Source: an uncultured Clostridia bacterium | GTDB taxonomy: Bacteria > Bacillota > Clostridia > TANB77 > CAG-508 | DNA length: 64,000 nt | Assembly (NCBI GenBank): GCA_948630815.1 | Contig: CAPIEU010000001.1 | Location: forward strand, 17,818-81,817 | Direction: 5' to 3' | In this document: piece after piece, positions 33,905-42,652 of the stretch | Layout: every line of letters begins with the position of its first letter | Position numbering within the stretch: position 1 is the stretch's first letter | Notes under the pieces: model-generated | Database searches by the model: none | Seen by the model: the letters and a program-made list of their open reading frames with translations, nothing else | What the model was told of the DNA's origin: nothing | Position numbers and translations under genes: made by a program

Positions 33905-34192
33905 ATGAAATTTATATTTCCTCAAAATTACAATTTTAATAGTAAATTGTTTGGTTTTATTGATTATTCAACTGCCATATTTAATGCTATTTGGTGTACT
34001 TTCATTTTTTGTTTAATTAATTTATTATTTACAAATTTGAACATCAAAATTTTTCTATTTGTATTTCTTTGCTTTCCTATTCTTATTTTTAGTATTGTTG
34101 GATTTAATCATGAAAATATTTTGTATGTTTTTTTGTATATAATAAAGTATATAAAAAATCCTAAAGTGTATTTGTATAAGAAGCAGTTATAA
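33905..34192 (+). CDS. PrgI/VirB3-like membrane protein
   Basis: 95 residues with two membrane segments. The start FIFPQNYNFNSKLFGFIDYS resembles the PrgI family (F.IP..I.....L.GF....), whose members are small two-helix proteins next to VirB4 in Gram-positive T4SS. It ends KNPKVYLYKKQL, a common tail for PrgI proteins. RBS TTGGAGG. It is the last gene of this half of the T4SS-like set; an element B copy begins at its stop codon. Confidence 0.78.
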   Translation: MKFIFPQNYNFNSKLFGFIDYSTAIFNAIWCTFIFCLINLLFTNLNIKIFLFVFLCFPILIFSIVGFNHENILYVFLYIIKYIKNPKVYLYKKQL

Positions 34193-34330
34193 TTCACAAA
34201 CATTTATAATACAGAGTAGCTTCACGTAGATATACGACACTAGCCACGGTCGCTGGAGATTCCGTGTACTACACTTTTTAAAACAAATATATTACTATCA
34301 TTTGCTCTATTTTAGCACTGTAAGCTGAAT
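34192..34330 (-). repeat. Interspersed palindromic element, subfamily B copy 2
   Basis: On the minus strand: ATTCAGCTTAC at one end, then TAGTAATATATTTGTTTT, AAGTGTAGTACACGGAATCT, CCAGCGACCGTGGCTAGTGTCG. The right half is changed (CTACGTGAAGCTACTCTG), so the AT arm has lost its partner and this copy is chimeric or degraded. Confidence 0.75.
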
Positions 34331-34367
34331 AGTAAAATTTTTATCCCTAAAATAATTTCATTTTCTG

Positions 34368-34396
34368 TTGTATAATTTGTCTTAAAATGATATAAT
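34368..34396 (+). promoter_or_regulatory. Promoter of the DnaD/DnaC-like operon
   Basis: TTGTAT, 17 nt, TATAAT, 58 nt before the start codon. Confidence 0.55.
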
Positions 34397-34454
34397 TTGT
34401 TATATTGTTACATAAGATTAAAATTTATATATATTTTTTAAGGGGATATAGTTT

Positions 34455-35420
34455 ATGAAGCTTGAACAGAATGATTTATCTATGATTTTTTCTACAACTG
34501 AAATTGCAGATGTATTTTTTACTGAGTATTTATCACAAGCAAGTGGTGATTATATTAAGGTTTATTTATATATTGTATTTTTATCTAAGTATGGTAAAGA
34601 TGTTAAACTAAATGATTTATCAAAAAAACTTGCATTGCCTCTTAAGACCATTCAAGATGCTCTTAAATATTGGGAAGACGCAGATGTTATTATAAAGAAA
34701 TCTACTGGTTATATTGTAAATAATCTTCAAGAAATTGAACTTCATAAATTGTATAAACCAAAACTTTCTTCTAAAGTAGATGTAGAAAAAAGTTCTCAAA
34801 ATCAATATAGAGCTAAAGCTATTGAGGATATTAATTCATCTTTCTTCCAAGGTGTAATGTCTCCTTCTTGGTATAATGATATTGATTTATGGTTTAAAAA
34901 ATATGGTTTTGATGAACAAGTTATGATTGCTCTTTTTAGATACTGTTTTAATCGTTCTGCTTTACATAGAAATTATATCATGGCTGTTGCTGATGCATGG
35001 CATAAAAGTAATATTAAAACTTGGACAGACCTAGATATGTATTATGAAAAACAAGAAAAATTGAATATTATTAAAAAATCTATTTCTAAAAAACTAGGTT
35101 TAAATAGACTTTTAACTCAATATGAAGAAGCATATATTGAAAAATGGATTGTTGATTTCGGCTTTTCTTTAGACGTTATTGAACTTGCTCTAAAAAGGAC
35201 TACTTCTAAATCTAATCCAAGCTTTGATTATATAGATAAGATTCTTTGTGATTGGAACGACAGAACTTTAAAGACTGTTAATGATGTCCAAAACTTTTTG
35301 GAACAAATGAAAATAAAAAAAGTTGAAATTAAAAATTTAGAGAAAAAAAGTTATAATAATTATGAACAAAGAAAATATGATAATTTTGATAATTTATATG
35401 CGAATGTTCAAAAGGCATAG
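34455..35420 (+). CDS. DnaD-domain replication protein
   Basis: 321 residues. The N-terminal part (about 20-95) is a winged-helix-like domain (YIKVYLYIVFLSKYGKDVKL, LSKKLALPLKTIQDALKYWEDADVI). Two DnaD C-terminal domains follow (about 128-190 and 215-280); the second has the YxxxIxxxW signature as YIDKILCDW. DnaD-like proteins help to load the helicase at origins or restart sites together with a DnaC-like ATPase, and such an ATPase follows after 18 nt. Pairs of this kind are usual chromosomal genes in Clostridia, so the link with the T4SS-like genes upstream may be only by position; they have their own promoter. Confidence 0.9.
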   Translation: MKLEQNDLSMIFSTTEIADVFFTEYLSQASGDYIKVYLYIVFLSKYGKDVKLNDLSKKLALPLKTIQDALKYWEDADVIIKKSTGYIVNNLQEIELHKLYKPKLSSKVDVEKSSQNQYRAKAIEDINSSFFQGVMSPSWYNDIDLWFKKYGFDEQVMIALFRYCFNRSALHRNYIMAVADAWHKSNIKTWTDLDMYYEKQEKLNIIKKSISKKLGLNRLLTQYEEAYIEKWIVDFGFSLDVIELALKRTTSKSNPSFDYIDKILCDWNDRTLKTVNDVQNFLEQMKIKKVEIKNLEKKSYNNYEQRKYDNFDNLYANVQKA

Positions 35421-35438
35421 AAAGGATTTTAACTTGTT

Positions 35439-36434
35439 ATGGGTAATTCTACTTTAAGAAATTTGTTAAAGGATTATGAACAAAAAAGAATGAATGCTAT
35501 TTTAGATTTAGATAACAGAAAAATAGCTCTTTATTCTTCAAATAAGCGATTAGAAGAAATAGAAAATGAACTTACTTCTTTTGCATTAAATACTGCAAAA
35601 TCTATCTTATCTAATTCTAATAAAACAGATCAGGTTGATAGTTTAAAAGAAAAAATAGATAGTTTAAAAAAAGAAAAAGAAAATATTTTAAATAATTTAC
35701 ACATTAATGATAACTTTTTTAAACCTAATTTTGAATGTACCTTGTGTAAAGATACTGGTTATATTAGAAATGGTTATAACTTTAATTTGTGTAGTTGTAT
35801 TAAGCAAAAGCTATTTGATATTGAATATAATAAATCAAATATTTCTAATTTAAAAAGTGATACTTTCAGTAATTTTAATAATGATTTATATTCTGACAAA
35901 ATTAATGAAGATTTGTATTCTTCTAATATCTCTCCTAAAGATAATATTATAAACATAAAAGATATTGCTTTGAACTTTATAGATAATTTTGAAGATGCTA
36001 CTGAAAAAAATCTCCTTTTTTTGGGAAATACTGGACTTGGCAAAACTTTTTTATCTAATTGTATTGCAAATGAATTATTAAAAAAAGGAAAAACTGTACT
36101 TTATCAAACTGCTCCTGTAATGCTTGATACTATTATTGATTTTAGATTTAATAAAAATAACTCTTCTATTTATGAAAATATTTTAGATGTCGATTTATTA
36201 ATTATTGATGACCTTGGTACTGAGTGTATGAATAGTATGAAGTTTAGTGAACTTTTTAATGTTATTAATACTCGTTTATTAAATCAAAACAATAATATTA
36301 CAAAAACTATTATTTCTACTAATTTGAATTTGAAAGAATTAAGTGAAAAATATGATGAAAGAATTTTTTCAAGATTCGTAGGCTATTATCATATTTGTAG
36401 ATTTTTTGGTGAAGATATTAGGTTTAAAAAATGA
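35439..36434 (+). CDS. DnaC/DnaI-like helicase-loading AAA+ ATPase
   Basis: 331 residues. The N-terminal half has a coiled coil (KIDSLKKEKENIL) and a cysteine cluster CTLCKDTGYI...CSC near 112-130 that resembles the zinc-binding region of DnaI. The AAA+ domain has Walker A GNTGLGKTFL near 200, Walker B LLIIDDLGTE near 255, sensor I in TIISTNL and an Arg finger region RIFSRF. It follows the DnaD-like gene closely and the pair probably loads the replicative helicase. IstB-type transposition ATPases share the fold, but there is no transposase here. Confidence 0.9.
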   Translation: MGNSTLRNLLKDYEQKRMNAILDLDNRKIALYSSNKRLEEIENELTSFALNTAKSILSNSNKTDQVDSLKEKIDSLKKEKENILNNLHINDNFFKPNFECTLCKDTGYIRNGYNFNLCSCIKQKLFDIEYNKSNISNLKSDTFSNFNNDLYSDKINEDLYSSNISPKDNIINIKDIALNFIDNFEDATEKNLLFLGNTGLGKTFLSNCIANELLKKGKTVLYQTAPVMLDTIIDFRFNKNNSSIYENILDVDLLIIDDLGTECMNSMKFSELFNVINTRLLNQNNNITKTIISTNLNLKELSEKYDERIFSRFVGYYHICRFFGEDIRFKK

Positions 36435-36438
36435 TAAC

Positions 36439-36476
36439 AAAAGTATAAAGAAACTTAATTTCTTTATACTTTTTAT
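36439..36476. terminator. Bidirectional terminator
   Basis: AAAAGTATAAAGAAA...TTTCTTTATACTTTT hairpin with a 5-nt loop between convergent genes. Confidence 0.88.
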
Positions 36477-36477
36477 T

Positions 36478-37494
36478 TTAAATACAAAATCCTGGTCTAT
36501 ATGAATTATTTCCTGATGCTCTAGTAGCATTTAAATTGTTTTTTTCATAACAATGTAAAAAAGCCTTGTCATCTGTTAGAGCAGGTGTCCTAATCCACCA
36601 ATAGTCACCAGCCCATTCTGTGCTCTCTTTAATTCCGTATAGATACTGTTCTCCTTCTTCAATAAGCTGTTTATGACCACTTGTTCCTATAAACTTATTT
36701 CCATAAAGCTCTGCACAAGACAATAACCATAATTTATCATTACTTTTTAATAAATTTTTTGGATTATTATATGTAGCTAAATATGTCTTCTTTACTTCTT
36801 TTATATACAATTTATTTTCCATATTTTCTAAACATATATTGTTTAATCTTTCTCTTGCAAAACTATCTCCCCATCCTCCCATATTACTATCTTTCGGATT
36901 CATTTTGTTGTCTTCTATCTTTTCTAATTGAAAGCTAATTCCTGCATATTTATGTGTTTTTCCATCATTATATGAACTTGTATTTGATAACTCATCATGA
37001 TTAAATCCTAATATACTTACTCTTTTATTGGTATCATTATAATTTATTGTTAACCAATCCCCTATTCCTAATGTATAAGTTTTTTCATCTATAGTTATTG
37101 TCACTTCTTCGGTTCTATTATTTACTTGTCTTTCATTTATTCCATAATTATTTGATATTATTCTTGCTAAATTTTCAAGTTCTGTCCAATCATATTCTAG
37201 TTTTTTTACCTTGTGCGTTGTTTTTACTTCTTCTATAGTTTCTTTCTTATGTTCATTTTTATAATCTGGAATATTATTAAATTCATTTACTATCATATTA
37301 TTAGTATTATTTACTAAATTTAATTCTTTATGGTATTCATTGATATAATTTTTTGCCACTTGTTTACTTATAGTAAATAATCCATTATTCCATAATGTTA
37401 AATTTATTACTATTCCTGCTATAATTAATAGAATTATTATTGTAATGATAAGTGTTATTATAGTAATACCTTTTTCTATTTCTACTTTTTTCAT
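36478..37494 (-). CDS. Prepilin-like membrane protein with C-terminal DUF6273 domain
   Basis: 338 residues. The N-terminus KKVEIEKGITIITLIITIII has the short basic leader, Gly at the cleavage point and hydrophobic helix of type IV prepilins, a common module in gut Clostridia. A linker leads to a C-terminal domain with YAGISFQLEKI, GGWGDSFARERLN, WLLSCAELYGN, YLYGIKES...WWIRTPAL and RPGFCI, the pattern of DUF6273. The domain occurs on many surface proteins of gut bacteria; its role is unknown. It is controlled by a consensus promoter with a palindrome in the spacer, divergent from a small HTH gene, so expression is probably repressed or switched. Confidence 0.82.
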   Translation of the reverse strand: MKKVEIEKGITIITLIITIIILLIIAGIVINLTLWNNGLFTISKQVAKNYINEYHKELNLVNNTNNMIVNEFNNIPDYKNEHKKETIEEVKTTHKVKKLEYDWTELENLARIISNNYGINERQVNNRTEEVTITIDEKTYTLGIGDWLTINYNDTNKRVSILGFNHDELSNTSSYNDGKTHKYAGISFQLEKIEDNKMNPKDSNMGGWGDSFARERLNNICLENMENKLYIKEVKKTYLATYNNPKNLLKSNDKLWLLSCAELYGNKFIGTSGHKQLIEEGEQYLYGIKESTEWAGDYWWIRTPALTDDKAFLHCYEKNNLNATRASGNNSYRPGFCI

Positions 37495-37539
37495 TATTAT
37501 CCTCCTTGATTATCATTACTTGTAGTAATGTTTTTATCT

Positions 37540-37568
37540 ATTATATTACGACTTGTCGTAACTGTCAA
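37540..37568 (-). promoter_or_regulatory. Promoter with operator in the spacer
   Basis: On the minus strand TTGACA, exactly 17 nt, TATAAT, a full consensus promoter. The spacer is filled by the perfect palindrome TTACGAC-AA-GTCGTAA (37546-37561). A second palindrome, ATTAC-TACAA-GTAAT (about 37515-37529), lies just after the expected start of transcription. The small HTH protein encoded divergently is the obvious candidate to bind. Confidence 0.75.
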
Positions 37569-37609
37569 GACGTAGTATTTTATGATAAATTTTATATGGG
37601 TGATATAAA

Positions 37610-37822
37610 ATGGCACAAGGAAAAATAATTATTAAATTAGACCAATATTTAAAAACTCACAATATTAGTAGATGTAGTTTGGCAAGAAAAGGTGAACTTA
37701 GATATGATACTATACTCAGTTATTGTAGAAATGAAGTAACAAGACTTGATACTGATACTTTAGCTAAAATTTGTACTGCTCTTGATTGTAACATTAATGA
37801 TATAATCGAATTAAAAAAATAG
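37610..37822 (+). CDS. Small Cro/CI-type HTH regulator (YozG-like)
   Basis: 70 residues, a single helix-turn-helix domain: LDQYLKTHNISRCSLARKGELRYDTI, then RNEVTRLDTDTLAKICTALDCNINDIIELKK. The end CNINDIIE is typical of the small Cro/CI family of Clostridia. No sensor domain is present. It starts with GGGTGATATAAA as RBS. It is divergent from the prepilin-like gene across two palindromes. Confidence 0.88.
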   Translation: MAQGKIIIKLDQYLKTHNISRCSLARKGELRYDTILSYCRNEVTRLDTDTLAKICTALDCNINDIIELKK

Positions 37823-37848
37823 AGAATAAATTTTATTCTCTATTTTTT
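37818..37848 (+). terminator. Terminator of the small HTH gene
   Basis: AATAGAGAATAAA-TTTTATTCTCTATT followed by T-run; the stop codon lies in the left arm. It may also serve gyrA on the other strand. Confidence 0.85.
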
Positions 37849-37856
37849 TAATTCAA

Positions 37857-40304
37857 TTATTCATTTTCAGTTACATTCTCTTCTTTCGGTAATGTTTCTA
37901 TACTTACTACTTTTGCTCCATCATTTGTTCTCATCAGTGTAACACCTTGTGTTGATCTTCCAAGTACACTTATTTCTTTTACTGATAGTCTTATTATTGT
38001 TCCTTGATCTGTTATAAGCATAACGTCTTCATCTTCTCCTGTTATTCTGATTCCAACTATTTTTCCTGTTTTTGGTGTTATTTTATATGTTATAACTCCT
38101 TTTCCTCCTCTTGTTTGTACTCTATATTCGTCTAATTCTGTTCTTTTTCCAAATCCATTTTCTGTTATTGCAAGTAGTGTTGCTTTTCCCCCTGCTATAA
38201 TAGATTCCATTCCTATTACATAATCATCTTTATCTAGTCTTATTCCTATAACCCCTTGTGACACTCTTCCTATTGGACGCACATCTTTTTCATCAAATGT
38301 AATACACATTCCTTCTTTTGTAACTAATACTACATTGTCTTCTCCATCTGTAAGTCTTACTGCTATTAATTCGTCATCTTCTTTTAATGTAATTCCTTGT
38401 AATCCAGTCTTTCTTGTTGTATTATATTCAGTCAATGCAGTCTTTTTAATTAGTCCATTTTTTGTTGCCATAAGTAAGAATTTCCCTTCTGCAAAGTTTT
38501 GTATTGGAATAACAGCTGATATTTTTTCTCCTGGATCTAGACTTAATAGATTTACTATCGCTGTTCCTTTTGCTGTTCTTCCTGCTTCTGGTATTTCATA
38601 TCCTTTTAGTTTATATAGTTTTCCTTTATTGCTAAAGAATAGAATTGTATCATGTGTTGAAGCTGTAAATATTTGTTTTACAAAATCCTCTTCTCGTGTT
38701 GCTATTCCTGTAATTCCTTTTCCACCTCTTCTTTGACTCTTATATGTATCTACTGGCATTCTTTTTATATATCCAAAGTGTGTTAGTGCAATTACTGTTT
38801 GTTCTTCTTTTATTAAATCTTCGATTTCAAGATCTCCTTCAGCTGCAATAATTTTAGTTTTTCTTTCATCTCCAAATTTTTCTTTTACTTCTTCTAATTC
38901 TTCTTTTATAATATCAAATACTAATTTTTCACTTCCTAGAACTTCTTTTAAATGTGCAATTAATTTCATTAATTCATTATATTCTTCTTCAATTTTTTCT
39001 CTCTGCAACCCTGATAATGTTTTTAATCTCATATCTAATATTGCTTGTGCCTGAATATCTGATAATCCAAATCTTTCCATTAATCTTTCTTTTGGGTCGT
39101 CATATGATGAACGTATAATATTTATTACTTCATCTATATTGTCTAATGCTATTTTTAATCCTTCTAATATATGTGCTCTTGCTTCTGCTTTGTCTAGTTC
39201 AAATTTTGTTCTACGAAGCACTACTTCTTTTCTATGGTCTAAATAATGATCTATACATTGTCTTAATGTTAGAATTTTTGGTTCTCCATTTACAAGTGCT
39301 AACATTATTATTCCAAATGTATCTTGCATTTGTGTATTTTTGTATAATTGGTTTAGTACTACTTGTGCATTTGCATCTCTTTTTAATTCTATAACTATTC
39401 TTACACGATCGTTTCTGTCTGATTCGTCTCTTAATTCTGCTATTCCTTCTATTCTTTTATCTCTTACTAAGTGAGAGATATTTTCAATTAATTTAGCTTT
39501 GTTTACTTGATATGGTAATGATGTAACAATTATTCTTTGTTTGTTTCCACTCATTTCTTCAATTTCTGCTTCTGCCCTTACTGTTATTTTTCCTCTTCCT
39601 GTTGTATATGCTTCTTTTATTCCTTCTCTTCCTAAAATAACACCTTCTGTTGGAAAATCTGGTCCTTTTATAACTTGCATTAATTCTTCGTCTGTTACAT
39701 TGTCTTCATCTATTACTTTTATAATTCCGTTAACTACTTCAGTTAGGTTATGTGGTGGTATATTTGTTGCCATACCTACAGCTATACCTGACGAGCCATT
39801 TACAAGTAATGTTGGTATCTTTGAAGGTAATACTGTTGGCTCTTGTAGCCTATCGTCATAGTTTGGCATAAAGTTTACTGTGTTTTTTTCTATGTCTTGT
39901 AACATATAATTTGATATTTTTGCCATTCTTGCTTCTGTATACCTCATTGCTGCTGCTCCATCACCATCTATTGAGCCAAAGTTTCCATGTCCATCAATTA
40001 ACATATAACGCATAGAAAAGTCTTGAGCCATTCTAACCATTGCATCATATACTGACGAGTCTCCATGTGGATGGTATCTTCCAAGAACAGATCCTACTGT
40101 ATTTGCACATTTTCTGTATGGCTTGTCTGCTGTAATTCCATCTTCATGCATTGCATATAAAATTCTTCTGTGTACTGGTTTTAAACCGTCTCTAACATCT
40201 GGCAATGCACGTTGCACAATAACACTCATTGCATAATCGATGTAAGATGTTTTCATTTCATTTTGAATATCTCTTTCAATAATTTTTTCTCCTGGTTTAT
40301 CCAT
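37857..40304 (-). CDS. gyrA: DNA gyrase subunit A
   Basis: 815 residues from the ATG at 40304, which has AAAGAGGG before it; the longer open frame to 40385 runs through a terminator and is not used. The breakage-reunion domain starts RDIQNEMKTSYIDYAMSVIV; the quinolone region reads HPHGDSSVYDAMVRMAQDF, with Ser and Asp at the positions that usually mutate in resistance; the catalytic Tyr is in MRYTEARM. The GyrA box QRRGGKG near 535 separates gyrase from topoisomerase IV. Six C-terminal beta-pinwheel repeats follow and the tail is acidic. The gene lies about 5.6 kb from gyrB with unrelated genes between, although the pair is normally adjacent in Clostridia. Confidence 0.97.
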   Translation of the reverse strand: MDKPGEKIIERDIQNEMKTSYIDYAMSVIVQRALPDVRDGLKPVHRRILYAMHEDGITADKPYRKCANTVGSVLGRYHPHGDSSVYDAMVRMAQDFSMRYMLIDGHGNFGSIDGDGAAAMRYTEARMAKISNYMLQDIEKNTVNFMPNYDDRLQEPTVLPSKIPTLLVNGSSGIAVGMATNIPPHNLTEVVNGIIKVIDEDNVTDEELMQVIKGPDFPTEGVILGREGIKEAYTTGRGKITVRAEAEIEEMSGNKQRIIVTSLPYQVNKAKLIENISHLVRDKRIEGIAELRDESDRNDRVRIVIELKRDANAQVVLNQLYKNTQMQDTFGIIMLALVNGEPKILTLRQCIDHYLDHRKEVVLRRTKFELDKAEARAHILEGLKIALDNIDEVINIIRSSYDDPKERLMERFGLSDIQAQAILDMRLKTLSGLQREKIEEEYNELMKLIAHLKEVLGSEKLVFDIIKEELEEVKEKFGDERKTKIIAAEGDLEIEDLIKEEQTVIALTHFGYIKRMPVDTYKSQRRGGKGITGIATREEDFVKQIFTASTHDTILFFSNKGKLYKLKGYEIPEAGRTAKGTAIVNLLSLDPGEKISAVIPIQNFAEGKFLLMATKNGLIKKTALTEYNTTRKTGLQGITLKEDDELIAVRLTDGEDNVVLVTKEGMCITFDEKDVRPIGRVSQGVIGIRLDKDDYVIGMESIIAGGKATLLAITENGFGKRTELDEYRVQTRGGKGVITYKITPKTGKIVGIRITGEDEDVMLITDQGTIIRLSVKEISVLGRSTQGVTLMRTNDGAKVVSIETLPKEENVTENE

Positions 40305-40377
40305 TAAAAATCCCTCTTTTTCGTATATTTTTAACCTAGTGTAATTATACTTTAAGCTAAAAAAAATTGCAAGAAAA

Positions 40378-40421
40378 AACCCCAAAAAAACTTAGAAAAA
40401 TCTAAGTTTTTTTGGGGTTTA
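40378..40421 (-). terminator. Strong terminator before gyrA
   Basis: AAACCCCAAAAAAACTTAG-aaaaat-CTAAGTTTTTTTGGGGTTT, a perfect 19-bp stem. It includes the stop codon of the gene at 40419 and isolates gyrA from the upstream cluster. Confidence 0.92.
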
Positions 40422-41201
40422 ACTTAATTTCTTCGCAAGCTCTATTTCTTCTTCTGATAAATTAAAATCTCTTCCTTTACTTCTAATTAATTTATGTAAA
40501 TTTTCTACTTGATGTGCCTTTTTTAATGTTTCTTCTATTGGAACTAAATCTTTCAACTTCTCTCTTATTTTATCGTATTCAAGTTCCATTTTACTAAAGT
40601 TTTGTTCTTTATAATATGTATTCCAATTTTCTATATATTTATTTACTTTTTCTATTCCTTTTAATTGTGTTGTTAAAGTACTTTCTATATTGCTTTCTAT
40701 ATTATTCATTAATATATTTTTTCCACTTTTTATTATTCCTTCAACTTCTTTTGGTACTATTCCTGCATGTTTTCCTACTTTTAATCCAAAATCAATACAA
40801 TCAGATATTGTGTCTATTAACCCTCCTTTTTCTATAGCCGTTTGCATTTGTGTTACATTATCAAATTTTCCTGTCACCAATCCAATTGCACTTTTTCCTA
40901 GATTGATTGCTGATTCTACTGTTTTATTTATTCCTTCTTTAAATCCATCTCTTATTATGGTATCTTTTATTTCTATTACTTGATCTTCTATTATATTTGG
41001 TAATAAATATCTTAACCCAACATTTAATGCTGTATTTATTGTTTTACCTAATGATGTTTCTAAAAAATTATTTTGTTTTTCGGGAGTTACATTATAATCT
41101 ATATTATTATTTAATTCATTATTTTTTGTATTTTCATTTTCAATACTTTTTTGAATTATTTGATTATAATTTTTTCTATTTTTTTCTATTTCTAATTCCA
41201 T
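40419..41201 (-). CDS. Conserved-looking protein of unknown function
   Basis: 260 residues from the ATG at 41201 (AAAGG seven to twelve nt before it); an ATG at 41246 in frame has no RBS. No signal peptide and no clear membrane helix. The middle part alternates glycine-bearing amphipathic helices (LGKTINTALNVGLRYLLPNI, GFKEGINKTVESAINLGKSA, GLIDTISDCIDFGLKVGKHA), and the C-terminal third is a charged helical region (YIENWNTYYKEQNFSKMELE). I recognise the general type as a protein seen in Clostridia genomes but can assign no function. It ends the minus-strand cluster virB4 - ATPase - this gene, so it may belong to the T4SS-like machine. Confidence 0.75.
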   Translation of the reverse strand: MELEIEKNRKNYNQIIQKSIENENTKNNELNNNIDYNVTPEKQNNFLETSLGKTINTALNVGLRYLLPNIIEDQVIEIKDTIIRDGFKEGINKTVESAINLGKSAIGLVTGKFDNVTQMQTAIEKGGLIDTISDCIDFGLKVGKHAGIVPKEVEGIIKSGKNILMNNIESNIESTLTTQLKGIEKVNKYIENWNTYYKEQNFSKMELEYDKIREKLKDLVPIEETLKKAHQVENLHKLIRSKGRDFNLSEEEIELAKKLS

Positions 41202-41248
41202 ATTTATTTTCCTTTCTTCAATTTTTATATATTTTAATTTATTCAATT

Positions 41249-42601
41249 TTAATTACTAATTATTTTATCTAAATAATAATCATCCGTCTTATTATTTTGT
41301 GATATTTTTCTTGCAATATTTTTATATTGATTTTTTATCTTATTTTCTAAAAACATATTATTCATATTTTGATTTATAATAAAATTATAATTATTAATAA
41401 AATTAATTTTTCCAATTATATTATACTCTTGAAATACTTTTTTTAAGATATTAAAACTAATTGAATCATTTTTGAATTTATTGATTAATAAAAATATTTT
41501 TTCTTTTTCTATATATAATTTATTAATATATTTATCTAAAATGTTTTTGGATTTTTTTATTTGTAAAATATTCGGTTCTGTTATGAAAATCATTTTATGA
41601 ATTTCGTCTTTTATTAAATTTAATATTTGTTCATTATTATTTATATCTATGATTATAAAATTATATTTTGATTTTAATTCTTTTATTATTTTTAAAATTT
41701 TTAAATCTTCGTTGTTATTAATTATTAAATTAATATCTGAAATTAAATCTACTTTTGAATTAATTTTTATGATTAAATTTTTTACATTATTTTTTTCTAT
41801 CTGTTCTTTCGTATTTTTTATTCCAAATAATGTTTGTATACTATTATTAGTAAAATCAAAATCCATTATTAATATATTATTTTTTTGATTAGCTAAATAT
41901 TTTGATATATTTACTGTAAAAAAACTTTTTCCTATTCCAGCTATTCCAGAAATAATAATTATTCTACAATTATTATTTTGTATTTGTTTTTTAAATTTAC
42001 TAATTAATGTTTTTATCATTTTATTATTTAATATCTTATTTTTTATTTTATTTTTATTAAATTCGTCTTCTATCTCATGTTCTATTTTTCTTTTTTCTTC
42101 CTCTGTTATTAATATTTTATTTTCTGTATTTATTTTAGAAATTATTTCTTTATTTCCTATTTTGTATTTTTCTTTTTCTTCATCTTTTCTATTTATAATT
42201 AATTCTTTTAATTGTTTTATTTCTAATTCTAATTTTTCATTTTTATTTATATTAATAATTAATTCTGCAATTTCCCTTATTTTAATTTTATTATTATAAA
42301 ATATATGTATATTACCTTTTGATAATAAATAATTTTCTAATTCTTTATTTTCTTTTTCTAAAATAATTATTATTTTTATTTCATTTTTTATTAATTTTAT
42401 TTTATCTATTAAATTATTTATTAAAATTTCTCCTGGTAATAATTCACTTAAAATTATATATTCTATTTCTGGATTTATTTCTAATGCTTCTATAATCCCT
42501 TCTTTATATTGAATGTCATTCATTACTACATTTATTTCTTTATATTCTTTTAATTTTTCATTTACTGTTTTATTTAATAATGCGGTAATTACTTTTTTCA
42601 T
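41249..42601 (-). CDS. CpaE/TadZ-like MinD-family ATPase
   Basis: 450 residues. The N-terminal part (about 1-110) looks like a receiver-like domain without phosphorylation site (ALEINPEIEYIILSELLPGE), as in CpaE/TadZ. A lysine/glutamate-rich helical linker follows. The ATPase part starts with Walker A ISGIAGIGKSFFTVNISKYL near 222-240 and has the MinD-type switch LIMDFDFTNNSIQTLFGI and a FIIIDINNNE motif. CpaE/TadZ proteins localise pilus or secretion machines at the membrane. Here it lies 51 nt downstream of virB4, so a positioning role for the T4SS-like complex is plausible. The first Lys of the deviant Walker motif is missing. AT content is extreme even for this window. Confidence 0.78.
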   Translation of the reverse strand: MKKVITALLNKTVNEKLKEYKEINVVMNDIQYKEGIIEALEINPEIEYIILSELLPGEILINNLIDKIKLIKNEIKIIIILEKENKELENYLLSKGNIHIFYNNKIKIREIAELIININKNEKLELEIKQLKELIINRKDEEKEKYKIGNKEIISKINTENKILITEEEKRKIEHEIEDEFNKNKIKNKILNNKMIKTLISKFKKQIQNNNCRIIIISGIAGIGKSFFTVNISKYLANQKNNILIMDFDFTNNSIQTLFGIKNTKEQIEKNNVKNLIIKINSKVDLISDINLIINNNEDLKILKIIKELKSKYNFIIIDINNNEQILNLIKDEIHKMIFITEPNILQIKKSKNILDKYINKLYIEKEKIFLLINKFKNDSISFNILKKVFQEYNIIGKINFINNYNFIINQNMNNMFLENKIKNQYKNIARKISQNNKTDDYYLDKIISN

Positions 42602-42652
42602 ATTATTTTTCCTTTCTTCAATAACTATGGTTTTAATAAACGTTTTAGTGCA

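Noticed and set aside
30583..36434. A complete integrative conjugative element
   Set aside because: No integrase, relaxase or direct repeat at the nearby tRNA genes is visible; the flanks are core genes.
40305..40385. Upstream start of gyrA giving 27 extra residues
   Set aside because: The extension reads into the strong terminator at 40378-40421, and the ATG at 40304 has an RBS and begins the conserved N-terminus.
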